Shown: positions 45,579-56,567, counted from the stretch's first letter. The stretch is 64,000 nt of DNA from Aliivibrio salmonicida LFI1238 (GCF_000196495.1 NC_011313.1:1142462-1206461), one strand, 5' to 3'. Numbers and translations: made by a program. Notes: a model not told the origin generated them from the letters alone.

Positions 45579-46076
45579 TTATTCGACGTTTCTTTCAACA
45601 TCGACTAAATAATCACCTTCAAGCCAGTTACGACCTATCAATAATTTATAATCCAGTTTGCTTCGGTCACGTAAATTAATCGCGACTTTCTTTTCTTTTC
45701 CATTGAATTCTAAATGCATACGAACAGCATAACGACGTTCAACCCCTTGAGCATTACGAATCTTACTGACACGGATGATACGACCGGTGTGCTTTGATGC
45801 TTCATTTTTTTCATTGTAGGTTGTGAATTCAATGGTATCACCGAGGTGATCACGCATGTTTTTACTTTCACCTTCTTTATTCAGGATTTTGATGTCTGTT
45901 GCATGAATAGATGTGGTGGCAGCCCCTGTATCTATCCGAGCTTTATAATTTGAGTCGAGCTCTTTAATGTGAATCGTTTCAATTTGACCAACAATTTCTT
46001 TATTTGAGCATTCTTCGTGAGCAAAACTAGAAAATGAAAGAAGCAACAAGCTGAAAGATAACAGTAATTTTTTCAT
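45579..46076 (-). CDS. Exported retropepsin-like protein (putative ATP-dependent zinc protease family, RimB-like)
   Basis: 165 residues with a signal peptide (MKKLLLSFSLLLLSFSSFA). The mature part has the aspartic-protease-like strand ARIDTGAATTSIHA (DTGA motif) and later LLIGRNWLEGDYLVDV, matching the Zn_protease/RimB family (PF05618). Members were first annotated as ATP-dependent zinc proteases without strong evidence; an aspartyl-protease fold is more likely. It stands alone between tRNA-Ser and alx. Confidence 0.85.
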   Translation of the reverse strand: MKKLLLSFSLLLLSFSSFAHEECSNKEIVGQIETIHIKELDSNYKARIDTGAATTSIHATDIKILNKEGESKNMRDHLGDTIEFTTYNEKNEASKHTGRIIRVSKIRNAQGVERRYAVRMHLEFNGKEKKVAINLRDRSKLDYKLLIGRNWLEGDYLVDVERNVE

Positions 46077-46189
46077 GAAAACCTTATAAAGATGAGAATA
46101 ATGTAATAGTAAGAATAGACTCTATTTAATGGAATGAGATAATAGGATTTAAGAAGCAGCCATCAGAGTTGATGGCCGCTTAAGGTTAG

Positions 46190-47134
46190 TTATGCGTCTT
46201 GTGATTTATTTTTGTAGATAGAGCCTACAATCGCTAAAGTGATAATACCGACAATCGTTAATAACGAGAAAGCAGTCGGGACTTCATAAGCCGTATCAAC
46301 AAGGAACATTTTAATCCCGATGAAACCAAGGATGAATGCTAATGCAGGTTGTAAATAACAGAACTTGCTTAGCATGCCTTGCAATACAAAGTATAAAGAG
46401 CGCAAACCAAGTAAAGCGAATACGTTTGCTGAGAACACTAAGAATGGTTCTTGAGTAATCGCAAAGATGGCAGGAATGGAATCTAATGCAAACATGATAT
46501 CGGTAAACATAATAACAATAACCACAAGTAACAGTGGGGTTGCTATCATTTTACCATTTACTTTGGCAATCAATTGATGGCCGTAATACTTATCATCAAA
46601 TGGGATGTGTTTTTTCAAGAAAACGACAAATTTTGATGATGAAAAATCACTTTCTGCTTCAGTATCCGTAAACCACAATTTAATACCTGTGATAATCAAG
46701 AATACGGCGAAGATGTAGAGGATCCAATGGTATTGAGTCAATAACTCTGCGCCAACAAAGATCATGATGCCACGTAAAACAAGCGCACCGATGATACCCC
46801 ACAATAAGATCCTTGGACGGCTTTGTTCAGGCACAATAAACTGACTAAAGATCAACGCGAAGACGAATAAATTATCGACACTCAGCATTTTTTCTAATAG
46901 ATAACCAGTAATGAAGGCCATGCTTGCATCTGAAGGCGAATAAGTACTTTCTGGCGCCATTAACGGCCAGTATAGGTAAATAATTGCACAGAAAATAAAG
47001 GCAAGAACAAACCAAAAAAATGACCATACTAATGCTTGTTTTAAGCTAGGTGTGTTTTTTCTTGTTTGAAATAGATCTAGAGCAAATAGAGCGAGAACAA
47101 CGAAACCAAATAGTTCCCAAGTTAACGGTGACAT
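46190..47134 (-). CDS. alx: TerC-family membrane protein Alx
   Basis: 314 residues, about nine hydrophobic helices. The TerC signatures are LLEKMLSVDNLFVFALIF (about 82-99) and MFTDIMFALDSIPAIFAI (about 206-223), with acidic residues placed to bind a metal. Length and the LFQTRKNTPSLKQALVWS start match Alx. The ATG has an AAGGA site 6 bp upstream. A Mn riboswitch lies in the leader, so it likely exports Mn or protects against excess Mn, as shown for E. coli alx. Confidence 0.92.
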   Translation of the reverse strand: MSPLTWELFGFVVLALFALDLFQTRKNTPSLKQALVWSFFWFVLAFIFCAIIYLYWPLMAPESTYSPSDASMAFITGYLLEKMLSVDNLFVFALIFSQFIVPEQSRPRILLWGIIGALVLRGIMIFVGAELLTQYHWILYIFAVFLIITGIKLWFTDTEAESDFSSSKFVVFLKKHIPFDDKYYGHQLIAKVNGKMIATPLLLVVIVIMFTDIMFALDSIPAIFAITQEPFLVFSANVFALLGLRSLYFVLQGMLSKFCYLQPALAFILGFIGIKMFLVDTAYEVPTAFSLLTIVGIITLAIVGSIYKNKSQDA

Positions 47135-47221
47135 AGTAATTCCTTAAAATAGGTAAAAGGACTATGGCACTAAAATTGAGAGCACAGACCTTCTACCATT
47201 AACAATAATAATTAACGTTAT

Positions 47222-47345
47222 GGTATTGGTCTTGTCAAAGTGATTGGCATTCATTGCCCACTTACAGATACCGGAAGTCGAAACTTCGGGATGACGATAT
47301 CTGAACAAGATTAAGTATTAAACCTTGTGACTACTCCCCAAGACT
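47222..47345 (-). promoter_or_regulatory. yybP-ykoY (manganese) riboswitch before alx
   Basis: On the minus strand: GTCTTGGGGAGTAGTC (complement of 47329-47344), then a long stem GATATCGTCATCCCGAAG...CTTCCGGTATC, then GACAAGACCAATACC. The order fits the yybP-ykoY aptamer and parallels the mneA leader. The rest of the 390-bp leader (47135-47221 and 47346-47524) shows only AT-rich sequence, with promoters for alx and the divergent Sel1 gene expected. Confidence 0.85.
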
Positions 47346-47524
47346 CGGATAGTAGTCCTACTTTCTAAATAATTCAAACAAAATATCAATGAATGAAAAA
47401 TATTTAATAAAATAATGACTTATCAGTGTGAATATTGAATCTATATCACTAAATTATTGTTAATGTTTTGCTTATAAAAGCCGATAATAAGAGTGATATC
47501 AAAAATATAGAGTAATGGTGTAGC

Positions 47525-48688
47525 ATGGATTGGATACAAGTAGCAGTCACTGGACTGGTTGTTTTATTAGTAATGGTGTGTATTAATTTCTTTTTTGCGA
47601 ACAGTAAGCAAAGAAAGGTCGACGAAAGAAAAGAGAGAGAGGCGATCTCTTACCGTAGGGCGCTTTCGGAAGCTCGAGCAGCAGAAAGGCAAGAACGAGT
47701 ATATAAAGCACAAACAGGGCATATTTCGACACAGCTTTTTTTAGCCAAAGAAGCGGAAATGAATAATTTTGAAGAAGCATTGCATTGGTATGAAATGGCT
47801 GCAAATCACGACAACGCTATTGCCATCCGTTCTGTCATCCGCTTATGTGATAGTCGTCGTGAAGATTCTGAGTTAAAAAGTAAATCTAAATTTTGGGGGC
47901 AAGTCCTGGCTGCAGAAGAAGGTGGGGCCGAAAAAAAATTAGCGTTAGGTATCGCCTTTATACAAGGTAATGGCGTTGATGCTAATATTGAAAAAGGCAT
48001 TGCATTAATTGATGAAGCGGCAGAAATGGAACATATTCCTGCTCAACTATTTATTGCAGATTGGTATGTGGCAGAAGCAAACCCTCAGCCTAATGCGAAA
48101 TTGGCGGCGGAATGGAATTTACGAGCAGCGATGTTAGATAATACCGAAGCTCAAATACGTATTGGTAAACAATATGCCGAAGGTAAAGGCGTTGCCGTCG
48201 ATCCTAAAAAAGCGACATATTGGTTAGAACTTGCAGCAGAAAGTGGTGATCCTAAAGCGCAATATTTTGCGGGTGAAATGGGCGCAGACACGACTGAAAA
48301 AGGCAATTCTGTTGCGTATATTTGGTTTTGGTTAGCGGCTGCAAATGGCATTGAAGCGGCAGCAAGTCGACGAGATCATGTTGGACACTTAGTCGGTGTG
48401 GATGCTGTGATAGGTTTACAAGGAATGGCGAAACCTCTTCATGATAAAATGAAACGAGGAAAGTTGAGAAAGCACGCGGTTATTAAGTCTTTAGATAAAC
48501 TGTATCAAAGACAAAGTTACTTTCCTGATGAAAATGAATTTATGGTCGATGATGAGCCTAAATTGGATGCTAACGAGAAAGGTATCGTTTCAAAACCAAG
48601 TACAACAACGGCTGAGATAGAAAAAGATAAGAAACCTGATGCTGTCAATTTTAGCCAAACAAAGATGGATGGCAGTGCTAAGTTTTAA
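47525..48688 (+). CDS. Membrane-anchored Sel1-repeat protein
   Basis: 387 residues. A single N-terminal helix (VAVTGLVVLLVMVCINFFF, about 6-24) anchors it, followed by a charged linker and Sel1-like repeats: EEALHWYEMAANHDNAIAI, NGVDANIEKGIALIDEAAEM, AAEWNLRAAMLDNTEAQIRI and KGVAVDPKKATYWLELAAES. The C-terminal ~90 residues are low-complexity and polar. Sel1 proteins scaffold protein complexes; no partner is evident here. Own promoter and terminator. Confidence 0.88.
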   Translation: MDWIQVAVTGLVVLLVMVCINFFFANSKQRKVDERKEREAISYRRALSEARAAERQERVYKAQTGHISTQLFLAKEAEMNNFEEALHWYEMAANHDNAIAIRSVIRLCDSRREDSELKSKSKFWGQVLAAEEGGAEKKLALGIAFIQGNGVDANIEKGIALIDEAAEMEHIPAQLFIADWYVAEANPQPNAKLAAEWNLRAAMLDNTEAQIRIGKQYAEGKGVAVDPKKATYWLELAAESGDPKAQYFAGEMGADTTEKGNSVAYIWFWLAAANGIEAAASRRDHVGHLVGVDAVIGLQGMAKPLHDKMKRGKLRKHAVIKSLDKLYQRQSYFPDENEFMVDDEPKLDANEKGIVSKPSTTTAEIEKDKKPDAVNFSQTKMDGSAKF

Positions 48689-48721
48689 TCTTTGTTGGTG
48701 TGGAAAATATGAACAGAAAAT

Positions 48722-48757
48722 ATAGAAAGGAGCGATTATTCGCTCCTTTCTATTATT
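48722..48757. terminator. Bidirectional terminator
   Basis: Long palindrome ATAGAAAGGAGCGA/TCGCTCCTTTCTAT followed by TATTTTT, between the convergent Sel1 and RND genes. Confidence 0.85.
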
Positions 48758-48790
48758 TTTAACTCAGTAATCTTATGCTTACTGTCATTT

Positions 48791-51069
48791 CTATTGAGTC
48801 ACTTTTATTCTAAATAACATACCATAGAATAGAGGTATTACGATAAGGGTGAGAATGGTGGCGAATAACAAACCAAACATAATAGTAACTGCCATACTTT
48901 TGAAGAATGGATCTACAAGTAAAGGCGCTACACCTAAAATTGTTGTTAGTGCGCCAAGTAATACAGGCCTTGCACGACTTAATGAGGCATCAATAATCGC
49001 ATAGTAAGGCGTTTTTCCATTTTTGACTTCAAGATCGGCTTGATCAACCAAAACAATGGCATTTTTTACCATCATACCAATCAAACTTAAAAAGCCTAAT
49101 ATTGCCATAAATTCAAATGGTGTTTGGAACGCAACGAGCCCAACGGTAACTCCGATGATCGCTAATGGTGCCGTTAACCAAATGACCAATGGCTGACGAA
49201 GCCCGTTAAACATAAATATGACCGCTAAAATCATCGCTGCAAACCCATAAGGTGCAGAAATTAATAAGCCTTCGTTAGCATCTTTTGACGCTTTATACTC
49301 ACCATACCAAATAAGTTGATAGCCCGATGGTAACTCTATTGCTTCAATTTTTTCTTGTACTTGATTAAAGGCATCGGTGGTTAATACGCCAGGAGCGGGA
49401 TCGGCTTGAACTAATATAGTTGGAACTCTATCAATACGACGTAGAATAGCATCTTGCCATACCACATTTGATGACTCAATTAATTGATTAATAGAGATAA
49501 AACTATTGGCAGTATGACTGTATACTTCTGTATTTTCAATCGCACGTTGATGATCTCGTTCGACGTCTGGTGAACGTGCGACGATTGGAATAAGATCATT
49601 TCCTTCGCGATAAACCCCAACATTTCGTCCTGATAAAGTCTGTGCGATGGCTTGGTTTATCTCTTGTGTTGTTAACCCAAACTGCTGTGCTTTTTCTGCA
49701 GAATAGCGAGGGCGTAATACTGGAATTTGTTGACGCCAATCGTCTTGAACTGCAATCAATTGCGGATCATTTAACATGATTGCTTTTGCTTGTTCTGCTA
49801 ATTGACGAAGCACATGACTGTCTGGGCCTTTAAATCCGGCTTCAATTTTTTTACCGCCCCCACGACCGAGCATGAATTTCCATACTTTAATCGATGCATC
49901 TGTGTATTTATCATCGAGTTCAGTCTGTAATTCAATAAGTAATGGAGCAATGTTTTGATAATCATCAATGTCTATTAATAGTTGTCCATAACTTGGATTT
50001 CTCGCTTCAGGTGAATAGGTCAGCATAAAGCGTAAACCACCACCACCTACGAAACTGGTTACATTAGTAATGCCTTCTTTCTGTTTAACATCTTGCTCTA
50101 TCTGTTCAATTGTTTGTTCAGTGCGTTTTATGTCTGAGCCTTGTGGTAAATAGACATCAATTACAAATTGAGCACGTTGTGATTCCGGCATAAATCCGGG
50201 TGGAATGTAACGTACCCCGTAAATAGCGCTGAACAAAATAATGATTAATATACTTAAAGTGGCCCAACGATAGTTTAATACCCAAGCGAGTAGGTGGCGG
50301 TACATTTGACTAATGCGACTAATAGGGGCATTTTTGTCGAGAGGTTTTACTTTCAGAAAGTCATAACATAGCATTGGAGTGATGGTTACAGCGAATACCC
50401 AGCTTAATAACATTGAGTATAAAATTACCCAAAATAAAGATCCGGCGTATTCGCCCATATCAGAAGGGGATAGGCCAATGGCACTAAAAGCACAAATACC
50501 AACGACGGTACCACCAAGTAAAGGCCATTTTGTTGCATTGACAACATCAGAAACGATCTCTTCTCGATTGTCGTCAGGGGTTGTTTGAAGTCGAACTAGA
50601 ATACCATCTGTAACTACAATGGCATTATCGACTAACATGCCAAGAGCAATGATCAATGCCCCAAGAGATATCCGTTGCATTGCAATATCTTCAATTAACA
50701 TGATGCATAAGGTGCCTGCAACGGTAAGAAGCAAGACAAAGCCAATAATAACGCCAGATCGTAGCCCCATAAACATAAGTAATACGATAAATACAATGAC
50801 AACGGCAGCGATTAAGTTATCAATAAAATTGGCCACCGAAGCTCGAACAGAGTCTGATTGCATTGAGATTATATTTAAGTCAATACCTAATGGACGTTGA
50901 CTTTCAAGCTCTGAAATTCGAGCTTTTACAGCGTCTCCCATATTCACTACATTGCCACCAGTGACATTGGAAATCCCAAAACCAATGGCTCGTTGTCCGT
51001 TATAGCGAACTATCATAGAGGCTGGTTCTTGATAGCCCCGGGTGACGGTTGCAATATCGCCTAAGCGAA
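48791..51069 (-). pseudogene. RND-family efflux pump inner-membrane subunit, 5'-truncated by IS91
   Basis: About 760 codons of an AcrB/MexF-like transporter. The frame opens at the IS91 border (LRLGDIATVTRGYQEPAS) in the first porter domain and runs through TM2-TM6 (GALIIALGMLVDNAIVVTDG holds the proton-relay Asp region), the second porter domain and TM8-TM12 to the normal end. Roughly 250-280 N-terminal residues including TM1 are lost. The usual adaptor gene is not present upstream. Non-functional. Confidence 0.9.
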
Positions 51070-52508
51070 GAACAATAGGCGCCTACGGCGCAAATCAAAA
51101 GGACTCAACCTCTTCCATTGTTGCCAATAAATCGTTTATCCTATCGCTATGCACGCATATAAACCCCTGAAACAATTATTTAATAGTCAAAATAACTGGC
51201 TTAAATTTCTTCATAATAACAAAGCTAACCTAAGAGCGGTCGTGATTGAAAATGTCACAAAGATGCTGTCCTGTGGGACAGCGGCTTTTGGCTCTCGCGA
51301 ATATCATTGTTGCAACCCTGACTGTACCCATATCAAATATATTCACCAAACCTGTAAATCTCGAGCGTGCAGTAGCTGTGGCATGAAAGCCACAGAGCGA
51401 TGGATACAAAAGCAACAACATGTCTTCCCTGAATGCGAATATCAACACATCACCTTTACCCTTCCAAACACGCTATGGCCTATCTTTCGTCATAACCGTT
51501 GGCTGTTAAATAAATTATTCAAATGTGCTGCAAACATTCTGCTGGGATGGGCAAAAGATAAAGGAATAGATGTCGGTATCTTTTGTGCTCTTCATACTTA
51601 CGGTCGAAAACTGAATTGGAATACGCACTTACATTTATCGGTCACTCGTGGGGGAATTTGTGAACGTACCGGTTTATGGAAACCCATTTACTTCCAAATG
51701 AAAACGACAGAGCCTTGTTGGAGAGCGGCTATCGTCAGTTTATTGGGTAAGGCTTATTATGAGCTTGATTTATCAAGCGAAGAATGCCCCTATATCCGTA
51801 ATAAAACGGATTGGTCACGCTTTTTAAGCAGTCAATATAATCGTCGTTGGAAGCTTCATTTTGCTAAAAAGACAAATAATGTAAAACCGACGATGAACTA
51901 TCTTGGTCGGTATTTAAAACGGCCCCCGATTTCAGCGTCACGTTTAAGTCATTACGCCAAAGGCGGAATGATAACGTTTAATTATTTAGACCATCGAACA
52001 GGAACAACAGACAGCCTAACATTATCACCAGAAGAGATGATAAGACGGATAGTAGAGCACTATCCTGATAAACATTTCAAGATGATCCGATACTACGGTT
52101 TTTTATCAATGCGTCGTCGTGGAGAAGCTCTGCCTAGAGTTTATGCAGCTTTAGGTATGACAATAGAAGCTGAGCCGAAAATGCCAGGGTATGCCGCAAT
52201 GTTAAAAGGATATGTAAAAGTAGATCCGTACGAATGTATTTTATGTGAAAGTCGTCTGGTGTTTACGAATTTCCGAGTCGGAAATTCGGTCAATGATTTA
52301 GTCACCCATGCGATAGTTCAGTCAGAATTGAGGGCAGCATAATAAGGTTTGTAGGATAAGTGTATCTAAAACTCATGAAATAGGGCTAAAACAGTTATAA
52401 AATCCCCGATAATTATATTTTCGATACCTTTTAAAAAAACAGCGATGGTGAAATTGGCTTTTTTAGACGGGCCAATGCTAACTCAGCAACATTCAAATTC
52501 CTTACCTT
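51070..52508 (+). mobile_element. IS91-family insertion sequence, copy 3 of 3
   Basis: Same 1439-bp unit, GAAC at the left border and CAAG directly after the right border. One difference from the other copies is a T instead of C two bases before the transposase ATG (51147). Left flank: RND fragment. Right flank: the 3' end of lapB, 13 bp beyond the border. Confidence 0.92.
51149..52342 (+). CDS. IS91-family transposase, copy 3
   Basis: Protein identical to the other two copies (397 residues, HUH motif HLHLSV, tyrosine region YLGRYLKRP). Confidence 0.93.
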   Translation: MHAYKPLKQLFNSQNNWLKFLHNNKANLRAVVIENVTKMLSCGTAAFGSREYHCCNPDCTHIKYIHQTCKSRACSSCGMKATERWIQKQQHVFPECEYQHITFTLPNTLWPIFRHNRWLLNKLFKCAANILLGWAKDKGIDVGIFCALHTYGRKLNWNTHLHLSVTRGGICERTGLWKPIYFQMKTTEPCWRAAIVSLLGKAYYELDLSSEECPYIRNKTDWSRFLSSQYNRRWKLHFAKKTNNVKPTMNYLGRYLKRPPISASRLSHYAKGGMITFNYLDHRTGTTDSLTLSPEEMIRRIVEHYPDKHFKMIRYYGFLSMRRRGEALPRVYAALGMTIEAEPKMPGYAAMLKGYVKVDPYECILCESRLVFTNFRVGNSVNDLVTHAIVQSELRAA

Positions 52509-52521
52509 CAAGAAAATAAAA

Positions 52522-54645
52522 CTAACTCACGGCTCTGACTTTACCCGTCTTTAATTCATTTAATACCGTTGCTTTTGGTCCATCAGCAATGATATGACCT
52601 TTTTCCATAACAATGACCCTATCAACCACATCAAGCATTGATGTTTTATGCGTAATTAAAATTAAGGTCTCTGACGGTTTCAAATGAGATAATTGATTCT
52701 TAAACAATAACTCAGAACGATTATCCATGCTGCTTGTTGGCTCATCTAAAAGCAATACAGGAGGCCTACCAATTAATGCTCTCGCTATCGCAACAGATTG
52801 ACGCTGACCACCAGAAAGTAATAAGCCCCCTTCCCCAACTTGTCTCTCTAATCCAGCAGGATCTTGCTGTGTAAAAGCGGTTACCCCTGCACGGTTTGCC
52901 GCTTCCATCACTTCACTGTCATCAGATAACTCTCGGCCAAGCATAATATTTTCTCGGATAGAACCATAAAATAAAGTAATATCTTGCGGTACACAGCCTA
53001 TATTGCGTCGTACGTCGACATGATGCAATTGGGAGATATCGGTATCATCAATTCGTACAGAGCCCTCAGTAGCTTGATAGAGCCCCATAATGAGACGTTC
53101 TAATGTTGTTTTACCTGAACCAATCCGACCAATGATCGCTACTTTTTCACCAGGGTTAATCGTCAAGCTAATATCACGAACGGCAGACATTTGAGCTTCA
53201 GGGTAGTTAAATGTCACTTTATCTAATTCAATTTTGCCTTGAAGAACCGGTCGATGAATATAACGCTTACCTTCTTCTTGCTCATCAGGCATTGCCATTA
53301 ATTGCTCAATGATAGTCATCGAAGACTTAGCTTGGTTATAACGTGTAGATAGCAAAGATATCTGCACCAAAGGACCAATCGCCTTACCACTTAACATGGT
53401 AGAAGCAATCAATGCTCCCATGGTTAAATCACCATTAGCAATTAAATAAACACCAACAATAATCATTCCAATGTTCACCGCTTGCTGAACAAACCCCGCC
53501 ATATTTTGAATAGAATCCGTAATACGACGGCTTTTAATGCTCCAATTAGAAATATGCGTTACCGCTTCTTCCCAGCGATATTGAAATTGGCTTTGAGCAT
53601 TAAATAATTTTAACGTCTCTAATCCAACCAAACTTTCAATAAGATTTGCGTACTTCTGAGAAGACAATCGAGAACCTTCTTCAATCGTTTTCTTTAGAGG
53701 GCCCTGAATGATGGCCGCATGGATTAACAATAATACAATCCCGACAATAGGAACTAAAACAATCGGTCCCGCAATCAGATATATAATAAATAAGAACAAT
53801 AGAGCAAAAGGTAAATCAATTAATGACGCTATCGTTGCTGATGTAAAAAACTCTCGAATAGACTCAAACTCTTGCAAATGTCGAGCAAATGCACCAACAG
53901 AAGGTGGCTTCGCCTCCATTCTAATTCCAAGAACTTTTTGAAATAATTTCGATGAAATTAACACATCTGATTTTTTACCTGCAACATCAATGAAATAACC
54001 ACGTAAGTATTTCAGTACGAAATCAAAAACAAAGACAATAAAAATACCAGAAGCCAAAACCCATAGAGATTCAAAAGCAAGGTTAGGAACTACTTTATCG
54101 TACACCAGCCGAGTAAACATAGGTGTTGCTATCGCAAAAATATTAATCAATATAGAAGCAAGAAACACATCTCGATAAATATGCTTCGATTCAAATAAGG
54201 TACTCCAAAACCAATGTCCTTCTCGCTTCTTTAAAATTTCTGGGGAACGATCATCATAACGAAATTTCTTTTTCAATAAGAAATACCGTCCAGTATATTG
54301 AGATTCTAAATCTTCAACAGAAATTGAAATAGGAAGCATATCTGAACTTGAAACTATGATTTCAGCTTCTTTCTTATCAGCATCAAACCCAATTAATACA
54401 CAAGATTCACCCTCTTTTAATAATAAAACCACAGGTAATATCAATGAGGGAATATGACGTAATTCAGTTCGATTTTCTTTTGCTATTAACCCTGCCTTTT
54501 CAGCAGCACGAGAAAATAACATCGGTGTTAATTTGCCATCTTGTAATGGAAGGCCATTAATCAAAGCCTCTGGAGAATTCAACTGGCCGTAGTAACTGCT
54601 TACATAACAAAGTGAATGCAATAAGGAATCTTTCATACTACTCAT
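52522..54645 (-). CDS. lapB: LapB-type type I secretion ABC transporter
   Basis: 707 residues: a degenerate C39-peptidase-like N-terminal domain (1-130, without the catalytic Cys), six membrane helices (about 155-420) and the ATPase with Walker A IGRIGSGKTTLERL, signature LLSGGQRQSVAIARAL and Walker B PVLLLDEPTSSMD. It exports a large RTX adhesin. The start overlaps the lapD stop by 8 bp. IS91 copy 3 begins just after its stop, so any gene further downstream in the operon (for example an outer-membrane TolC-like lapE or the adhesin) has been separated. Confidence 0.93.
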   Translation of the reverse strand: MSSMKDSLLHSLCYVSSYYGQLNSPEALINGLPLQDGKLTPMLFSRAAEKAGLIAKENRTELRHIPSLILPVVLLLKEGESCVLIGFDADKKEAEIIVSSSDMLPISISVEDLESQYTGRYFLLKKKFRYDDRSPEILKKREGHWFWSTLFESKHIYRDVFLASILINIFAIATPMFTRLVYDKVVPNLAFESLWVLASGIFIVFVFDFVLKYLRGYFIDVAGKKSDVLISSKLFQKVLGIRMEAKPPSVGAFARHLQEFESIREFFTSATIASLIDLPFALLFLFIIYLIAGPIVLVPIVGIVLLLIHAAIIQGPLKKTIEEGSRLSSQKYANLIESLVGLETLKLFNAQSQFQYRWEEAVTHISNWSIKSRRITDSIQNMAGFVQQAVNIGMIIVGVYLIANGDLTMGALIASTMLSGKAIGPLVQISLLSTRYNQAKSSMTIIEQLMAMPDEQEEGKRYIHRPVLQGKIELDKVTFNYPEAQMSAVRDISLTINPGEKVAIIGRIGSGKTTLERLIMGLYQATEGSVRIDDTDISQLHHVDVRRNIGCVPQDITLFYGSIRENIMLGRELSDDSEVMEAANRAGVTAFTQQDPAGLERQVGEGGLLLSGGQRQSVAIARALIGRPPVLLLDEPTSSMDNRSELLFKNQLSHLKPSETLILITHKTSMLDVVDRVIVMEKGHIIADGPKATVLNELKTGKVRAVS

Positions 54646-56563
54646 CCTTCACTTTTTCATTAACAAAAAAACCTTGGAAAACATCAATATGATGCTCAGA
54701 TAACAACTCTAATTGCTCTTTATTTTCAACACGAGAGGCAATCGTTGTAATACCCAGACTTTGTGCCGTTCTTGATATTGACGTTAAAATATAGCGTTGC
54801 TTTTCGTCATCCAATTGGTGTGTAAATAAATAATCTAATTTCACGTACTTAGGTCTAAATACTTTGATGTATTCTAAAGATTCAAAATTACGACCATAGT
54901 TATCAACACCAAACTCTGCACCAGATTCTCGGATAACATTACATAATAAAGCCGTATGATCCTCACTCTCAATAAAAGCACTTTCTTGGATCTCAAAGTG
55001 CAACAAAGGCATTGCTTCTTTATTTTTTTTCAAAATAGCTGTCAACCAACGTACAAAGCTTGGATTTGCTACACTTCCATTCGCTAAATTGATCGCCACT
55101 GGTTGTGTTATCTCTTGGGTTTTAATTCTCTCAAGCATTGTGCTTATAACAAATTGATCAAATGAGGTTGTTTCATTTAATTGCTCTAAAGCAAACAAAT
55201 ATTGATTGGCAGAATAACGTTGCCCCTCTTTCTCAATAGCTGAAAACACTTCTTGATGAAATACAGTACCAATACGAGCGGTTGCTAGTTGAAGTGTAAA
55301 ATTAAACAGTTGCTCACTAATCGCCTCATCAACAAATTGCTTCCATTGTTGTTTACCCATTAACTGATGTTGACTTTCATCAGCAATAAACCCAAACAAT
55401 AATTCAGGGGTAGCATGCGCTTGAGTTAATGCGTTATCGACTAAAGAAAGGATCTCTGTTGTTGTTTTTCTATTTTCATTAAAGACAACACCAAGCTCAG
55501 CATCAACAGGCGCAGTCGCCGTCGGATCGCCCTTAATATCTTGCGTATAAGCAATAATATTTTCAGCTGCAAGCTTTAATTCAACTTCTTCTATGTTAGG
55601 GAAAATGAAACCAAACTCAGAGGAATTTAAACGAGTTAATGTGACATTAGAACTAGGGAGTGTCGCTTTTAATAAATTAGCCAACTGATGAACGAGATCG
55701 TCTCCAGCTTCATAACCGTCTTGCTCGTACACCCTATTGATAAAGTTAACTTTTAATATTGCAATACCACCTTTTGAAGACTCAGATAACCACGTATTAA
55801 GTTGGCCCATAAAAAATGAACGGTTCCCCAATCCTGAAATTGGATCAAGATAGACTTGGTCCCTTAGTTTTTCAGCCTCTTGCACTTGAGCTTTAAAACT
55901 CAATGAAATTTGCGAAGACATTGAATTAATACCAGAAATCACTGCTTCTAAATCTTTCGTTTTTGGTTTTGCTAATTTAGTATCAAAATTATTCTCTGAG
56001 ACTTCTTTCATTTTTATAACAATAGATTGCAGCGGAGACAGGGCTCTTTTCACAACCATTGAAATAACAACAATCCCTAAGCCTATTACGATGAAAAAGA
56101 TCATTCCCAATTGCGTTAAAGAATTCCAAAGCTGTTGATAGGCATACCCTGGATGAGTAACGATCTCAACTTCAGCTAATTGAATCCAGCCACTCGTAAT
56201 AACTCGATTCTCTGAAATCGTTCTAAATAAATTTAAATCCGTAAACCATTTAGGAACATTTTCGATTTTAATTGGATAGACTCTAACAATTTCTTCATTT
56301 GTGCTTAATAACGTTAATCTCACAGCAGAATAATAACTGCCATCAAATAAAGCATTAATCACAGATTCTGCTGCAACTTTATCCTCATTTTCTAAATAAG
56401 GAGCAAGAGCGAGGCCCATCGAATTGATCGTGTTATTTACTTCTGAGCGCTGTTGGTTCTCTAAGAAGGTTTGAGTGGTGCGAAATTCAATCGCAAAGAC
56501 AGATATCAGTAACAATAAAAAGACGGCTGTCATCCATGATACGAGCTGTTTATATAATGTCAT
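54638..56563 (-). CDS. lapD: LapD c-di-GMP receptor
   Basis: 641 residues: TM1 (about 8-27), a periplasmic LapD/MoxY domain (YSAVRLTLLSTNEEIVRVYP, about 78-97), TM2 (about 150-172), HAMP, a degenerate GGDEF domain (NSSEF replaces GGDEF) and a degenerate EAL domain (AIEKE replaces EAL, but IQESAFIE is kept). Binding of c-di-GMP to the EAL domain normally makes the periplasmic part sequester the protease LapG. It lies between lapG and lapB. Its partner lapG is interrupted in this genome. Confidence 0.93.
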   Translation of the reverse strand: MTLYKQLVSWMTAVFLLLLISVFAIEFRTTQTFLENQQRSEVNNTINSMGLALAPYLENEDKVAAESVINALFDGSYYSAVRLTLLSTNEEIVRVYPIKIENVPKWFTDLNLFRTISENRVITSGWIQLAEVEIVTHPGYAYQQLWNSLTQLGMIFFIVIGLGIVVISMVVKRALSPLQSIVIKMKEVSENNFDTKLAKPKTKDLEAVISGINSMSSQISLSFKAQVQEAEKLRDQVYLDPISGLGNRSFFMGQLNTWLSESSKGGIAILKVNFINRVYEQDGYEAGDDLVHQLANLLKATLPSSNVTLTRLNSSEFGFIFPNIEEVELKLAAENIIAYTQDIKGDPTATAPVDAELGVVFNENRKTTTEILSLVDNALTQAHATPELLFGFIADESQHQLMGKQQWKQFVDEAISEQLFNFTLQLATARIGTVFHQEVFSAIEKEGQRYSANQYLFALEQLNETTSFDQFVISTMLERIKTQEITQPVAINLANGSVANPSFVRWLTAILKKNKEAMPLLHFEIQESAFIESEDHTALLCNVIRESGAEFGVDNYGRNFESLEYIKVFRPKYVKLDYLFTHQLDDEKQRYILTSISRTAQSLGITTIASRVENKEQLELLSEHHIDVFQGFFVNEKVKDE

Positions 56564-56567
56564 TTAC

